In this document: piece after piece, positions 1-11,900 of the stretch
How the letters are laid out: the number at the start of each line of letters is the position of its first letter
Position numbering within the stretch: the first letter of the stretch is position 1
Origin: an uncultured Pseudomonadales bacterium
GTDB lineage: Bacteria; Pseudomonadota; Gammaproteobacteria; Pseudomonadales; Azotimanducaceae
DNA length: 64,000 nucleotides
Assembly: GCA_937775265.1 (NCBI GenBank)
Contig: CALKBV010000009.1
Span: forward strand, 62,001 to 126,000
Reading direction: 5' to 3'
Translations under genes and position numbers: made by a program
The notes under the pieces: generated by a model
Database searches by the model: none
Seen by the model: only the letters and a program-made list of their open reading frames with translations
Told to the model about the DNA's origin: nothing

Positions 1-412
1 ATCTGACCTCTATGTCTCCAGATATGTTCTTTACCAGCTGCATGGTAATAGTCGAGGCCCCGGTTCTTATCTGGCCCCGGTTGCGAACCAACTGCCAAGT
101 GGCGTTAACCAGTGTCACCACGTCTATGCCGCCGTGTTCAAAAAAGCGTTTGTCCTCTGTGTCCAGCAAGGCCTTGATAAACAAGGGTGGAATTTCTTCA
201 AACGTCACGGGCGTCAGTCGTTCGCCGAATTCCTGGACCAGCAATCCATCGTCAGAGTAGATTCGAAGCGGGGCTTTTAGTGCGACCTCACTGAAGCTCC
301 TGGTGTCGGGTATTTGGGGGTTCAGATACAGGAAGGCTGCGGTTAGAACCAGTAAAGCTGCGCTCCCTAGTCCAATCAGAAACCAATAAGTGAGGTTGAA
401 TATTTTTTTCAT
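1..412 (-). CDS. mrcA: Penicillin-binding protein 1A, N-terminal part (runs off the left edge)
   Basis: Class A penicillin-binding protein, which polymerises and cross-links peptidoglycan on the periplasmic face of the inner membrane. About 137 codons are visible. They show a short basic N-terminus, one membrane segment at about residues 9-29, then the start of the GT51 glycosyltransferase domain with the EDKRFFEHGGID and GASTITMQL motifs, which carry the catalytic glutamate and conserved donor-site residues of the family. The transpeptidase domain lies outside the window. I chose ATG at 412 because the protein then aligns end to end with Pseudomonas PBP1A. An in-frame ATG at 475 would add 21 residues, and neither start has a clear ribosome site. 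The gene is divergent from pilM, the usual ponA/mrcA-pilM arrangement in gammaproteobacteria. Confidence 0.92.
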   Translation of the reverse strand, partial: MKKIFNLTYWFLIGLGSAALLVLTAAFLYLNPQIPDTRSFSEVALKAPLRIYSDDGLLVQEFGERLTPVTFEEIPPLFIKALLDTEDKRFFEHGGIDVVTLVNATWQLVRNRGQIRTGASTITMQLVKNISGDIEVR

Positions 413-616
413 CAGGGACAGCGCATATCGAGTGGGGCCTAAAGCTGCTTTATTATAGGTGGAAAGGTCAGTCATGCGAAATTGGTAAAAAACACTATGC
501 TAATTGGCCCATTTTCACCCTATACGTCGGTAGCAGGAGGCGTCCCTCGGGGTTACGGGGACAAAGAAATTGTTGAAAAATGAACGTTTTACGTCATTTA
601 TTTTCGTTTAAATTGT

Positions 617-645
617 TTGCGCTGAGATTAAACCTGTTATTTAAT
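617..645 (+). promoter_or_regulatory. Possible sigma-70 promoter of pilM operon
   Basis: TTGCGC and TTTAAT are separated by 17 bases about 75 bases upstream of pilM. The -10 matches the consensus in five of six positions but the -35 in only three, so this is a guess from spacing and composition. Confidence 0.25.
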
Positions 646-685
646 GTAATTTTGCATAAAGTTGCTGTAAGTGCAGGTACTTCAT

Positions 686-1806
<1,121 letters not shown>

Positions 1807-1816
1807 GAGCCGAATA

Positions 1817-2386
1817 ATGATTACTGATATAAAAATCAACTTACTTCCCTGGAGGGAAGAGGTAAGAGAGGAAAAGAAAAACGAGTTCCTCAAAATTTTG
1901 ATTGCGATATTGGTTCTTGCCGGAGCGCTGGTGGGTAGCGTTGACCGTTATTACAATCGAGCAATTGATCACCAGGCATCGCGTAACGCTTTTCTGCAGG
2001 TAGAGATCCAGATCCTGGAAGAGCGGATCCAAGATATCAGGTTGCTTCAGCAGAAACGAAATGAGCTGCTTTCCCGAATGAAGGTTATTCAGGAGCTGCA
2101 GGGTAACCGCCCCATTATTGTCAGAGTTTTTGATGAGCTCGCGCGCCAGCTGTCTCCGAGGGTCTTTTTTATATCACTGAATGTGCAAGCTCAAAACCTG
2201 TCGATTCAAGGTGTCGCTGAGTCTAACAATAGAATTTCAAATCAACTCCGGAACTTCACTGAGTCGGCTTGGTTCGAGAAGCCTAACGTCACAGCGATCA
2301 AGGCTGATCCTAAGTATGGTCCGCAAGCTAGTCAGTTTAGGCTGACGGTTGCGCAAACAACGCCGAAGAAGAACGAGGAAGAATAG
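1817..2386 (+). CDS. pilN: Type IV pilus inner-membrane protein PilN
   Basis: Bitopic inner-membrane protein (189 aa) that pairs with PilO to form the periplasmic scaffold between PilM and PilP/PilQ. The N-terminus has the family signature INLLPWREE, the PilM-binding tail, followed by a single membrane segment at about residues 26-44, a coiled-coil stretch (about 50-95) and a small ferredoxin-like periplasmic domain. Length is typical. It lies 10 bases after pilM and 2 bases before pilO, consistent with one transcript and coupled translation. Confidence 0.96.
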   Translation: MITDIKINLLPWREEVREEKKNEFLKILIAILVLAGALVGSVDRYYNRAIDHQASRNAFLQVEIQILEERIQDIRLLQQKRNELLSRMKVIQELQGNRPIIVRVFDELARQLSPRVFFISLNVQAQNLSIQGVAESNNRISNQLRNFTESAWFEKPNVTAIKADPKYGPQASQFRLTVAQTTPKKNEEE

Positions 2387-2388
2387 TA

Positions 2389-3024
2389 ATGGCTATGGAA
2401 GATCTTCTGGAAAGCCTGCAGAACTTTGATCTTGATCAGCTCAATGACGTCAATAATGTCGGTTCTTGGCCGTTGGCGGTCAAAATCATCATATGGGCGA
2501 TCTGTTTCGCTGGAGCCCTTGGCCTTGGCTACTTCCTTCACGTGACCAATCTTCAGCAGGAGCTAGGTGCAGTTACTGTTTCTGAGGGAATGCTCAAAGA
2601 GGATTACGAAGAGAAATTTTTCCAGGCTGCCCACCTTGAGGCTTATCGGTCGCAACAACAAGAGATGGAAGAATCGTTTGAAGCGATTTTGAGGCAACTA
2701 CCATCCGATACGGAAATTCCCGCGCTCCTCGAGGATATTACCCTGGTAGGGCTAAAGAACGGTTTGGTGTTCACCAGTATTGATCTTCAACCGGAATCAA
2801 AACACGAATTTTACATTGAGAAACCGATAGCTATTATCGTGTCAGGAAGCTACCACAGTCTTGGGGCTTTTGTGAGTGATGTGGCTGATCTGTCTCGAAT
2901 CGTGACCCTACATGACTTTACAATCATGCCCGCTGGCCGGACGACGGGTTCGGATACACCGGGTAGCCATCTCACCATGTCAATATTGGCGCGAACGTAT
3001 CGCTACAACGATGAGCGGAGCTAA
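2389..3024 (+). CDS. pilO: Type IV pilus inner-membrane protein PilO
   Basis: Inner-membrane partner of PilN (211 aa). It has a short cytoplasmic N-terminus with NDVNNVGSWPLAVK, a membrane segment at about residues 28-48, a coiled coil, then the periplasmic PilO domain, including the conserved LPSDTEIPALLEDIT and SGSYHSLGAFVSDVADLSRI stretches. It forms heterodimers with PilN and sets the spacing between inner-membrane and secretin parts of the pilus machine. Fourth-position length and context agree with the family. Confidence 0.96.
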   Translation: MAMEDLLESLQNFDLDQLNDVNNVGSWPLAVKIIIWAICFAGALGLGYFLHVTNLQQELGAVTVSEGMLKEDYEEKFFQAAHLEAYRSQQQEMEESFEAILRQLPSDTEIPALLEDITLVGLKNGLVFTSIDLQPESKHEFYIEKPIAIIVSGSYHSLGAFVSDVADLSRIVTLHDFTIMPAGRTTGSDTPGSHLTMSILARTYRYNDERS

Positions 3025-3037
3025 TGGTAGCAAAGTG

Positions 3038-3583
3038 ATGCAGACTAACTCGGGGATAATCAGATTATTTGGATTGATGCTAGCAACGCTGTTGCTGGCA
3101 GGATGTTCGGCTGAAGATCAGTTTTCGGATCTAAGAAGCTTTATGCAGGAAGTAGAGAATAAGCCAAGAGGGACGATTGCTCCGCTGCCGGAGTTTGAGT
3201 CATACACAACGTTTACTTACGGCGCAGCAAATCAACGGAGCCCATTTGAACCTCCTGTCGTAGTGGCGCAAAAATCTTCAGAACAGAAAAAGAACATTGG
3301 TTTGAAGCCTCCGCAGAATCATGTGAAAGAATATTTGGAACGATTTCAGCTAGCTTCGCTGGCGATGGTAGGCACCTTGCAGCAAAACAACTCGACGTTC
3401 GCGCTGATCGAAGATTCTCAGGGGGGGGTCCACCGTGTGCAGGTCGGTGACTACATGGGAGACAAGTGGGGGCAGATAGAGAGTATTGACGAGGCTCGAG
3501 TCGATATCACCGAAATTGTGAGTGATGGTTCGGGTGGGTGGCTTAGAAGACCGCGAATAGTTGAACTCCGGGGTCTTCAGTAA
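3038..3583 (+). CDS. pilP: Type IV pilus lipoprotein PilP
   Basis: Inner-membrane lipoprotein (181 aa) that connects PilNO to the N0 domain of the PilQ secretin. I chose ATG 3038 because it gives a compact lipoprotein signal peptide ending in the lipobox LLLAGC. The same frame is open upstream inside pilO (ATG at 3011 is a possible alternative). After the lipobox come the family motifs DLRSFMQEVENKPRG and FEPP, then the C-terminal beta domain with GDYMGDKWGQIESI. Situated 13 bases after the pilO stop and followed at 10 bases by pilQ. Confidence 0.94.
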   Translation: MQTNSGIIRLFGLMLATLLLAGCSAEDQFSDLRSFMQEVENKPRGTIAPLPEFESYTTFTYGAANQRSPFEPPVVVAQKSSEQKKNIGLKPPQNHVKEYLERFQLASLAMVGTLQQNNSTFALIEDSQGGVHRVQVGDYMGDKWGQIESIDEARVDITEIVSDGSGGWLRRPRIVELRGLQ

Positions 3584-3592
3584 TCGGAATTT

Positions 3593-5758
3593 ATGTGTGG
3601 CATTGACATGACCAGTGCACAAATGGTGAAAACAATGAGAATAAATTTATCGGCCGTATCCGGGTTATCGAAGCCGTCACAGATCGCTCGACCACTAATC
3701 GCTATTCTATTAGTGGTGTTTTCATCCACAGCATTTGGTGTGACGATGGAAAACATCGAGTTCTCGTCGCTGCCCGGTGATAAGACCGAAATAAGAATGA
3801 CATTTGACGGAATACCTCCCTCACCTACCGGTTATACCATCGAGCAACCAGCGCGAATTGCGCTGGACCTGAGTGGAGTCGTGAGCGCACTTGCTACCAA
3901 GCATCACGCATTAGGTTCAGGTAATGCCAGAAGCGTTACCGTAGTTGAGTCAGGAGACCGAACGCGTGTAATCGTCTCCATGAGTGAGCTGGTTGCTTAT
4001 AGTGCCCGGGTACTCGGTAATTCACTGTATGTTCTGGTTGGTGAAGATGATTCATCGCTTGTCAGCAGCGGTCAACCGCAGGTTTTGGCTACCCAGGAAG
4101 ATTCTTACGGAGACGAGTTTCCGGTCGTTCAGGAGATTGATTTCAGGCGAGGTCAGGCAGGTGAAGGACGCGTTATCGTTCGTTTGTCTGATGTTGGTGT
4201 TGGTGTTGATGTGACCAGTGAAGGTGGAAACATCAAAGTCGAATTTGCCAACACGATTATCCCAGAGAGACTTCAGCGTCGGTTAGACGTGACTGACTTT
4301 GCCACCCCGGTGATAACGGTTGATTCGATGCCGGAAAATGGCAATACCGTGATGGTCATTGAGCCGTCAGGAGATTTTGACTACCTGGCTTATCAAGCCG
4401 ACAACGTTTTTACCCTTGAAGTTAAGCCGATGTCCGCTGCGGACCTTGAATCTTCTAGCCAGGTATTTCGTTTCAAGGGAGAAAAACTGTCCTTGAATTT
4501 TCAGGACATTGAGATTCGTTCAGTTCTTCAGTTGATCGCAGATTTTACGGATTTGAATCTGGTGGCTAGCGATACAGTGTCCGGTCGGATTACGCTTCGA
4601 TTGAAGAACGTTCCATGGGACCAGGCGCTTGAAATCATTATGAAGACCAAAGGTCTGGACAAAAGACTCGCCGGTAATGTTCTGCTGATCGCGCCGGCAG
4701 CCGAGTTGGCGGCCCGTGAACAGATGGAGCTGGAGTCCAGGCAACAGATATCAGAGCTGGCACCGTTAAGAACAGAATTTATTGAAGTGAAGTACGCCAG
4801 TGCTGCGGAAATTTTCGGTCTGTTCCAGGGCGCCGGAGAAGGTGGCGGGGAAGGTGTTGTTTCAGCACGTGGTTCGGTCATTGTTGATGAGAGGACCAAC
4901 GCAATTATCATTACTGATACTATTGAACGGATTAATAAGTTCCGTGAAGTGCTGGATAGGCTTGATGTCCCAGTCCGCCAGGTTCTTATCGAGGCGCGTA
5001 TTGTTACTGCAACTTCGAGCTTCGGCGAGTCTCTTGGTGTCCGTTGGGGTACATTGGGGTACGGTAGTTACGATGATGGTAGTATTAATACCCAGTTTGG
5101 AGGCTCGTTGACCACAGTTGGTGAGATTCGTGAATCTATCACCTCCGGAGGGGGGCTTGCCTATTCACAGGAAGATAACCTGATTGTAGACCTGCCAGCA
5201 CCTGGTAATGCGTCAAGTTTTGCATTTGGCATTATTGGTGAAGACTATCTTCTTGATATGGAGCTTAGTGCACTGGAAACCGAGGGTCGAGGTGAAGTAA
5301 TTGCCCGCCCGAAGGTCATCACATCCGACAAGCAGGAGGCTACGATTGAATCTGGTGACCAGATTCCTTACCAGGAAGCGTCCTCCAGTGGCGCGACCGC
5401 TACTCAGTTTATTGATGCGGTACTCGGACTTACGGTGACGCCGAGGATCACACCTGATGACAGGATTATCATGGATTTGGAGGTAAGCCAGGATTCAATT
5501 GGTGCCGTGTTTGCTGGTATACCGAGTATTAAGACCAACAGGATTAAGACCCAGGTACTGGTTAACAATGGTGAGACCATTGTGCTTGGCGGTGTTTTCC
5601 AGACAGTTGTTTCAGAAAGTGTGGCGAAGACGCCAATCCTGGGTGACCTGCCTTGGTTAGGAAGTCTCTTCAGAAACAAGACTAAGCAGGATGATAAACA
5701 GGAACTCCTTATATTCATCACGCCTCGTTTGATTCGTGATTCACTAACTTCCAGATAA
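3593..5758 (+). CDS. pilQ: Type IV pilus secretin PilQ
   Basis: Outer-membrane secretin (721 aa) through which the pilus fibre leaves the cell. In order: signal peptide (hydrophobic stretch around residues 35-50), two AMIN-type beta domains (about 55-150 and 180-270) that bind peptidoglycan, an N0/STN domain starting at FRFKGEKLSLNFQDIEIRSV, an N1 domain with a Gly-rich stretch GAGEGGGEGV, and the secretin pore domain ending in LLIFITPRLIRD. Several in-frame ATGs occur within the first 20 codons, so the exact start is uncertain; the signal peptide may begin closer to the hydrophobic part. Last pil gene of the operon, 37 bases from aroK. Confidence 0.96.
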   Translation: MCGIDMTSAQMVKTMRINLSAVSGLSKPSQIARPLIAILLVVFSSTAFGVTMENIEFSSLPGDKTEIRMTFDGIPPSPTGYTIEQPARIALDLSGVVSALATKHHALGSGNARSVTVVESGDRTRVIVSMSELVAYSARVLGNSLYVLVGEDDSSLVSSGQPQVLATQEDSYGDEFPVVQEIDFRRGQAGEGRVIVRLSDVGVGVDVTSEGGNIKVEFANTIIPERLQRRLDVTDFATPVITVDSMPENGNTVMVIEPSGDFDYLAYQADNVFTLEVKPMSAADLESSSQVFRFKGEKLSLNFQDIEIRSVLQLIADFTDLNLVASDTVSGRITLRLKNVPWDQALEIIMKTKGLDKRLAGNVLLIAPAAELAAREQMELESRQQISELAPLRTEFIEVKYASAAEIFGLFQGAGEGGGEGVVSARGSVIVDERTNAIIITDTIERINKFREVLDRLDVPVRQVLIEARIVTATSSFGESLGVRWGTLGYGSYDDGSINTQFGGSLTTVGEIRESITSGGGLAYSQEDNLIVDLPAPGNASSFAFGIIGEDYLLDMELSALETEGRGEVIARPKVITSDKQEATIESGDQIPYQEASSSGATATQFIDAVLGLTVTPRITPDDRIIMDLEVSQDSIGAVFAGIPSIKTNRIKTQVLVNNGETIVLGGVFQTVVSESVAKTPILGDLPWLGSLFRNKTKQDDKQELLIFITPRLIRDSLTSR

Positions 5759-5766
5759 TTTGTGGG

Positions 5767-5781
5767 GATGACCTTGTCATC
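5767..5781 (+). promoter_or_regulatory. Small hairpin between pilQ and aroK
   Basis: GATGAC (5767-5772) and GTCATC (5776-5781) form a 6-base-pair stem with a 3-base loop in the 37-base gap, followed by an AT-rich stretch leading to the aroK ATG. It could be a weak attenuator or an RNA processing site. There is no clear uridine tract, so I do not call it a terminator. Confidence 0.3.
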
Positions 5782-5795
5782 TATCATTTAATTTT

Positions 5796-6341
5796 ATGCG
5801 TATTCACATATCCAGGCCCCGGCGACTTTTTCTAGTCGGTCCAATGGGTGTTGGGAAGACCACTATTGGTAAAATGCTCGCTAATGAGTTGGGATTGCGA
5901 TTCGTTGATTGTGACCAGGAAATTGAACATCGAGCGGGAGCCAATATTGCCTGGATCTTTGATGTAGAGGGAGAATCAGGTTTTCGGATACGTGAGTCAC
6001 ACGTGCTTGATGAATTAACCCAGGAAGATAGAGTTCTGGTCGCAACTGGCGGTGGCGCAGTCCTGAAAGATGAAAATCGCAGTTACCTTAAAGAGCGGGG
6101 TATTGTTGTTCACCTTGATACAGCAGTCGACCTGCTGGTGAAACGTACTGCCAATGATAAGAAACGTCCGCTACTCCAGAACGGCAATCCAAGAGCGATC
6201 CTGCAAAAAATCAAGAAAGACCGTGATCCGTTGTATAGGGAAGTGTCAGATGTTCGCGTGTTCGTCGGCGACAACAGCAGCAGGAAGGCTGTATCGCAGA
6301 TATTGGAAAACCTGAAAAAAGAAGGATTAACACAAGACTAA
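5796..6341 (+). CDS. aroK: Shikimate kinase
   Basis: Phosphorylates shikimate to shikimate 3-phosphate in aromatic amino acid synthesis (181 aa, cytoplasm). The P-loop GPMGVGKT is at residues 15-22. Further on are the shikimate-binding Asp and Arg region (VDCDQEIEHRAG) and the central ATGGGAVL loop. The lid region with RPLL follows. The gene ends in TAATG, its last base being the first base of aroB, so translation of the two is coupled. The pilQ-aroK-aroB order is standard in pseudomonads and relatives. Confidence 0.97.
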   Translation: MRIHISRPRRLFLVGPMGVGKTTIGKMLANELGLRFVDCDQEIEHRAGANIAWIFDVEGESGFRIRESHVLDELTQEDRVLVATGGGAVLKDENRSYLKERGIVVHLDTAVDLLVKRTANDKKRPLLQNGNPRAILQKIKKDRDPLYREVSDVRVFVGDNSSRKAVSQILENLKKEGLTQD

Positions 6342-7432
6342 TGGAAAAGATTCGCGTCGATCTTGGAGAGCATTCCTACGACATCTGTATTGGGTCGGGG
6401 CTGCTGCGAGCCGGTAAAGTGCTTCGGGAAAAGATCCTGGGTAGGCGGGTATTTGTCGTGTCTAACCAGGTGGTTGCGGACCACTATCTGGATAGTGTCC
6501 TGCACCAGCTCGAAGGGCTTGACACAGATGTGCACCTGATGCCGGACGGCGAGCAATTCAAAACATTGCAGACACTGGAATCAATCATCGGTGATCTTCT
6601 CGCCAAGGGGCACAACCGGTCGACGACGATCGTTGCATTAGGTGGCGGTGTGGTGGGTGATACTGCCGGTTACGCCGCAGCCTCATACCAACGTGGTGTT
6701 CCTTTTGTGCAGGTACCAACTACCTTGTTATCGCAGGTCGATTCTTCTGTGGGAGGAAAAACGGCCGTTAATCATGAGCTTGGTAAGAACATGATTGGTG
6801 CCTTCTACCAGCCGAAGGGAGTCTATGTCGATACCGATACGTTGCAGACGTTACCCGAACGGGAGCTATCTGCGGGGCTGGCAGAGATTATCAAGCATGG
6901 CGTGCTCGCGGATTCCGATTACTTTGATGTAGTGGAGAAAGACATCGGTCAATTGCGACAAAAAGATGAGTCGGCACTGATCAGGGCCATTAAGGGCAGC
7001 TGTAAGATTAAGGCAGCGGTCGTTGCACAAGATGAGAGAGAATCGGGGAAACGGGCGCTTTTAAACTTTGGCCATACCTTTGCCCATGCCATCGAAACCG
7101 GAATGGGTTACGGGCAGTGGCTGCATGGTGAGGCGGTAGGTGCCGGAATGGTGATGGCCGCTGACCTTTCAGCCAGGCTTGGCCGGTGTTCACTTGATGA
7201 TAGTCAAAGAATAAAAACGTTGGTGGAAAGAGCAGGGTTGCCGACCGCAGGGCCTTTAGAGGTATCCACGGACGCCATGTTGGCCTTTATGGCGAAAGAT
7301 AAAAAGGCAACGGATGAAGGTTTGAGGTTCGTATTGATCGAAGGTGGTATCGGAAAGACCGAAATCGTCCAGGATGTTCCTGTGAGTGTACTCAGGGAGA
7401 CACTCGAGGCTGGGCTACGACTCTGTGAGTAA
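6341..7432 (+). CDS. aroB: 3-dehydroquinate synthase
   Basis: Converts DAHP to 3-dehydroquinate using NAD and a divalent metal (363 aa). NAD-binding motif GGGVVGDTAGYAAASYQRG and PTTLLSQVDSSVGGKTAVN are present, as are the metal-ligand region EIIKHGVLAD, NFGHTFAHAIE and HGEAVGAGM with its histidine. Full length and no frame problems. Start overlaps the aroK stop by one base. The gene faces gltD with only 5 bases between the two stop codons, so any shared termination signal would have to lie inside coding sequence. Confidence 0.97.
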   Translation: MEKIRVDLGEHSYDICIGSGLLRAGKVLREKILGRRVFVVSNQVVADHYLDSVLHQLEGLDTDVHLMPDGEQFKTLQTLESIIGDLLAKGHNRSTTIVALGGGVVGDTAGYAAASYQRGVPFVQVPTTLLSQVDSSVGGKTAVNHELGKNMIGAFYQPKGVYVDTDTLQTLPERELSAGLAEIIKHGVLADSDYFDVVEKDIGQLRQKDESALIRAIKGSCKIKAAVVAQDERESGKRALLNFGHTFAHAIETGMGYGQWLHGEAVGAGMVMAADLSARLGRCSLDDSQRIKTLVERAGLPTAGPLEVSTDAMLAFMAKDKKATDEGLRFVLIEGGIGKTEIVQDVPVSVLRETLEAGLRLCE

Positions 7433-7437
7433 CCCTG

Positions 7438-8877
7438 TCACGGTAACTGGGTAGATCCCATCAGCTCTCTGTCGATCTCCCTTGCTGCTTCACGGCCTTC
7501 ATTAATGGCCCTGACGACAAGATCCTGTCCTCTTCGGCAGTCCGCTGCAGCGTAAACTTTTGGTACAGAAGTTTTGAAATCGTCTTTGGTCGCTCGGAAG
7601 TTGCCGCGCTCGTCTATCTCCATCCCAAGAGCTTTGTTGATGTAGTGTTCTGGCTGGAGGAATCCCATTGATAGCATGATGAGGTCCGCTTCCCAGGTTT
7701 TCTCAGTGCCTGGGATCTCTTTTAACTGATCGTTAACATTGACGGTGACGATACCGCTAAGGTTGCCGTTTTCATCCTGAAGGAACTCTTTACTCATAAT
7801 CGAATAGACACGAGGGTCGTCACCAAACTTCTGTGCAGCTTCTGCGTGACCGTAATCCACTCGATAGATTCTTGGCCACAGTGGCCATGGATTGTTAGCT
7901 GCGCGTTCTTCAGGAGGGCGTGGCAGCAACTCGAAGTTAATGAGTGATTTGCAGCCGTGCCGCAGTGAGGTACCAATACAATCCGTTCCAGTATCACCAC
8001 CGCCGATCACAATAACGTTTTTGTCTTTGGCGGAAATATAGTTGCCGTCTTCAAGATTCGAATCCAACAGGCTCTTGGTGTTTGCCGTCAGGAAATCCAT
8101 GGCGAGGTGAACACCTTCCGCTTCACGTCCTGGTATTTGAAGGTCCCTGGCGAGAGTTGCACCAGTTGCGAGAAGCACAGCATCATTGCCGTCAACGAGC
8201 TCTTTAACGTCTACATTGTTACCGACGTCCGCACTGACGATGAATTCGATACCCTCGTCGCGCATCAGCTGAACTCGTCGTTCGATATCTGACTTTTCAA
8301 GTTTCATGTTTGGGATACCGTACATCAGCAGGCCGCCCAGCCGGTCGGCGCGTTCGTAAACTGTTACCTGGTGGCCTGCCGTGTTCAATTGTGCCGCTGC
8401 TGACAGCCCACAAGGGCCGGAGCCTATGACGGCGACTTTTTTCCCGGTTCTGGTAGAGGGCGGGTTTGCGACAACCCAGCCTTCGGCGAAGCCTCTGTCG
8501 ATAATAGCCGATTCCACGTTCTTGATGGTTACCGGTGGGTCGGTGATACCAAGAACGCAGGCGCCCTCACAGGGGGCCGGACAAACTCTGCCGGTAAACT
8601 CGGGGAAGTTGTTGGTCTTGTGGAGACGGTCCAGCGCTTCGCGCCAGCGACCTTTGTACACGAGGTCATTCCATTCGGGAATCAGGTTGTGAATTGGACA
8701 GCCATTAGCAGACTGACAGAAGGGTACGCCGCAATCCATGCACCGTGAGCCCTGGTTCTGCAGGTGCTCATCGTTGTGGTCGGTATAGATTTCCTTGAAA
8801 TCAACCAATCGCTCGGCAGCGTTGCGATAGGGTGCTACTTCCCTATCGAATTCCTTAAACCCTGTTGGCTTACCCAT
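7438..8877 (-). CDS. gltD: Glutamate synthase (NADPH) small subunit
   Basis: Beta subunit (479 aa) that takes electrons from NADPH through FAD and two 4Fe-4S clusters to the GltB subunit. The N-terminal cysteine clusters CMDCGVPFC and CPAPCEGAC bind the iron-sulfur centres. The FAD motif [13 protein letters not shown] and the NADPH motif [11 protein letters not shown] are clear. It lies 37 bases downstream of gltB in the same direction. Its N-terminus ([17 protein letters not shown]) is of the longer type found in actinobacteria, Bacteroidetes and plants rather than the enterobacterial one; that judgement is from memory of the families. Confidence 0.96.
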   Translation of the reverse strand: MGKPTGFKEFDREVAPYRNAAERLVDFKEIYTDHNDEHLQNQGSRCMDCGVPFCQSANGCPIHNLIPEWNDLVYKGRWREALDRLHKTNNFPEFTGRVCPAPCEGACVLGITDPPVTIKNVESAIIDRGFAEGWVVANPPSTRTGKKVAVIGSGPCGLSAAAQLNTAGHQVTVYERADRLGGLLMYGIPNMKLEKSDIERRVQLMRDEGIEFIVSADVGNNVDVKELVDGNDAVLLATGATLARDLQIPGREAEGVHLAMDFLTANTKSLLDSNLEDGNYISAKDKNVIVIGGGDTGTDCIGTSLRHGCKSLINFELLPRPPEERAANNPWPLWPRIYRVDYGHAEAAQKFGDDPRVYSIMSKEFLQDENGNLSGIVTVNVNDQLKEIPGTEKTWEADLIMLSMGFLQPEHYINKALGMEIDERGNFRATKDDFKTSVPKVYAAADCRRGQDLVVRAINEGREAAREIDRELMGSTQLP

Positions 8878-8914
8878 AACTACACTCTATTTATTACTTA
8901 AACCTACTTATTAC

Positions 8915-11900
8915 TTAGGAGCCTACCGCAGCTGTTAGTGCTTCTTCGGCTGCAAGCTCCTCTAGAACTCGCTTGTAATCCGTAGGCATTACTTTGATGA
9001 ACTTTTGCAACTCAGAAGACCAGTCGTCCAGAATCTGTCTGGCAACGGCTGACCCTGTATATTGTTCATGTTTCTGGATCATGTTTTTCAATTCACTGAT
9101 GTCAGCTTCGCTCTGGACCGTTTCCAGTTCGAAAGTCCCAGTGTTGCATTTGCCGCTGAAGTCTCCGTCGGTATCCCATACGTAGGCAACGCCTCCGCTC
9201 ATGCCGGCACCAAAGTTTCGTCCGGTCGAGCCAAGAACAACCACTCGCCCGCCGGTCATGTATTCGCAACCATGATCCCCGATCCCTTCAATAACAGCAT
9301 TTGCACCACTATTGCGTACACAGAATCTTTCAGCGGCTATTCCCCTGAAGTAAGCTTCACCCGAGGTCGCGCCGTAAAGCACAACATTACCGATCAGCAC
9401 GTTGTGTTCAGCGGCGAAGCTGCTGTTGGTGGGTGGATAAACGATGATCTTTCCACCGGAGAGCCCCTTGCCGACATAGTCGTTTGCATCGCCCTCGATC
9501 TCAATGGTGATGCCCTTTGCCAGCCAGGCACCCAGGCTTTGCCCTGCGGAGCCATTCAATTTGATATTGATGGTGTCTTCGGGGAATCCTTCGCCCCGAG
9601 TTGCCTTCGCCACTTCATGGGAAAGCATGGTACCTACAACACGGTTGATGTTGATCACTTCTCGCTCTATATCAACTCTTTCGCCGCTTTCAAGTGCAGG
9701 TTTTGCCAGCTCGATCAGTGTATTGTCGAGGGCCTTTTCCAGGCCATGGTCCTGTCCCATTGTTTGATAGACTTCGGTACCTTCGTACACGATCTTCGCC
9801 GGGGTAAGAATGCTGGTGAAATCCAGTCCACGCGATTTCCAGTGCTCAATAGCATTATCTTTGGAGAGGAGGTCAACGCGACCAACCATCTCGTTAACAG
9901 TGCGAATGCCGAGTTTGGCCATGATCTGACGTAACTCTTCGGCCACCATAAAGAGGTAGTTCACTACATGATCTGGGCTGCCGGTAAATTTGGCCCTGAG
10001 GGCGGGATCCTGTGTTGCGATTCCGACAGGGCAGGTATTCAGGTGACACTTGCGCATCATGATGCAGCCAAGAGTGACCAGCGGCGCTGTGGCAAAGCCG
10101 ATCTCTTCCGCACCAAGAAGCAGTGCCATAGCCGCATCGCGACCTGTCTTGATCTGGCCATCAGTTTGCAATACGACGCGTGAGCGAAGATTGTTCATGA
10201 CGAGTGTCTGGTGGGTTTCGGCGAGGCCAAGTTCCCAGGGTAGACCCGCATGTTTAATTGAGGTCAGTGGGGAAGCACCGGTACCACCGTCATGGCCAGC
10301 GATGACCAGGTGGTCAGCTTTTGCTTTCGTGACGCCGGCAGCGATCGTGCCAACACCAATTTCGGAACCCAGTTTCACGCTAATACGTGCGTCGGGGTTG
10401 GCATTTTTTAAATCATGAATCAACTGCGCGATGTCTTCGATTGAGTAGATATCATGGTGCGGGGGAGGGCTGATTAAGCCAACACCCGGCGTAGAATGAC
10501 GGATTCTTGCGATGTTTTTGTCTACTTTTGCACCGGGTAGCTCGCCACCTTCTCCCGGTTTTGCACCCTGGACGATCTTGATCTGCAGCTCGTCAGCGTT
10601 GGCCAGATACCAGATGGTTACCCCAAACCTGCCCGAGGCTACCTGTTTAATGGCTGACCGCTTTGAGTCACCATTTTCCATGGTTTCAAATCGGATCGGG
10701 TCTTCCCCACCTTCCCCTGTATTCGACTTACCACCTAACCTGTTCATGGCTATGGCGAGTGCTTCATGACTTTCTGCAGAGATGGAACCGAAACTCATTG
10801 CGCCGGTACAAAACCGTTTGACGATTTCGCTGGCAGCTTCGACTTCATCGAGCTCGACTGTGGATTCTGCGTAATTAAAGTCGAGCAGACCGCGGAACGT
10901 CGCTCTGCGTGTGCTTTCGCCGTTAGCATGGTTGGCGAACTGCCAGTATGCATCCTGGTTGTTCGTTCTCGCTGCCACCTGAAGGTTGGAAATCGTGTCA
11001 GGATCCCACATGTGTGTATCACCGCCACGACGCCAGTGAAAATCTCCGGGATTAGGTAGCAGTGGGATCAGGTTTTCGTTTCTTGGAGGGAAACCGAGCT
11101 CATGTCGAATCTTCATCTCGTCAAACAGCACATCAAAACTGACGCCCTGTACACGACTGGTGGTTCCCGAAAAGCAGCGATCAATAATTTCTTCTGCGAG
11201 GCCTACTGCCTCGAATATCTGTGCACCTTTGTAGGACTGGAGCGTGGAGATACCCATCTTGGCCATTACCTTGAGCATGCCTTTGGCAACGCCTTTCTTA
11301 TAGGAGGCGACTATCTTATGGATATCAGTGTACTCAGTGGCGTCGAGTAAACCGTCCTGCTGCGCCTGCCAGAGTGATTCAAAAGCCACGTATGGGTTAA
11401 TTGCGTCAGCGCCGTATCCAATTAGCAGGCAATGGTGATGGACTTCCCGAGCCTCGCCGGATTCAATGACAATCCCGATACGGGTTCGCTGGTAAGTTCC
11501 CACCAGATGATGGTGCACGGCACCGCAGGCAATCAGTGAACTGAGCGCCATACGACTTGCGCTGATATTTCTGTCCGATAGCACGATAATGGGAAACCCA
11601 TCTTTGATTGCAGTAGTTGCCTCATGACAGATACGGTCAATCGCCGCTAGCATGCCGGTCTTACCGGCCGACTTCTCGAAGGTGATGTCGATGGTCTGCG
11701 TTTTCCAATCTCGCGTACTCATATTTTTGATGCTGGCGAGCTCATCATTGGACAGGATCGGATGCGGCAGCCTGAGTCTGTGCACGTGTTCTTCGGTTGT
11801 TTCTAGCAGGTTGCGCTCAGGGCCGATAAAACAGGACAAGGACATCACGACTTCTTCACGGATGGAGTCAATTGCTGGATTGGTAATCTGGGCGAATAGT

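Noticed and set aside
2912..3037. Upstream in-frame extension of pilP inside pilO
   Set aside because: It would bury the lipoprotein signal peptide and overlaps conserved pilO sequence.
9062..9934. Long plus-strand open frame (290 codons) inside gltB
   Set aside because: It lies fully opposite gltB, which has strong family motifs throughout this span, and its product has no recognisable domain.
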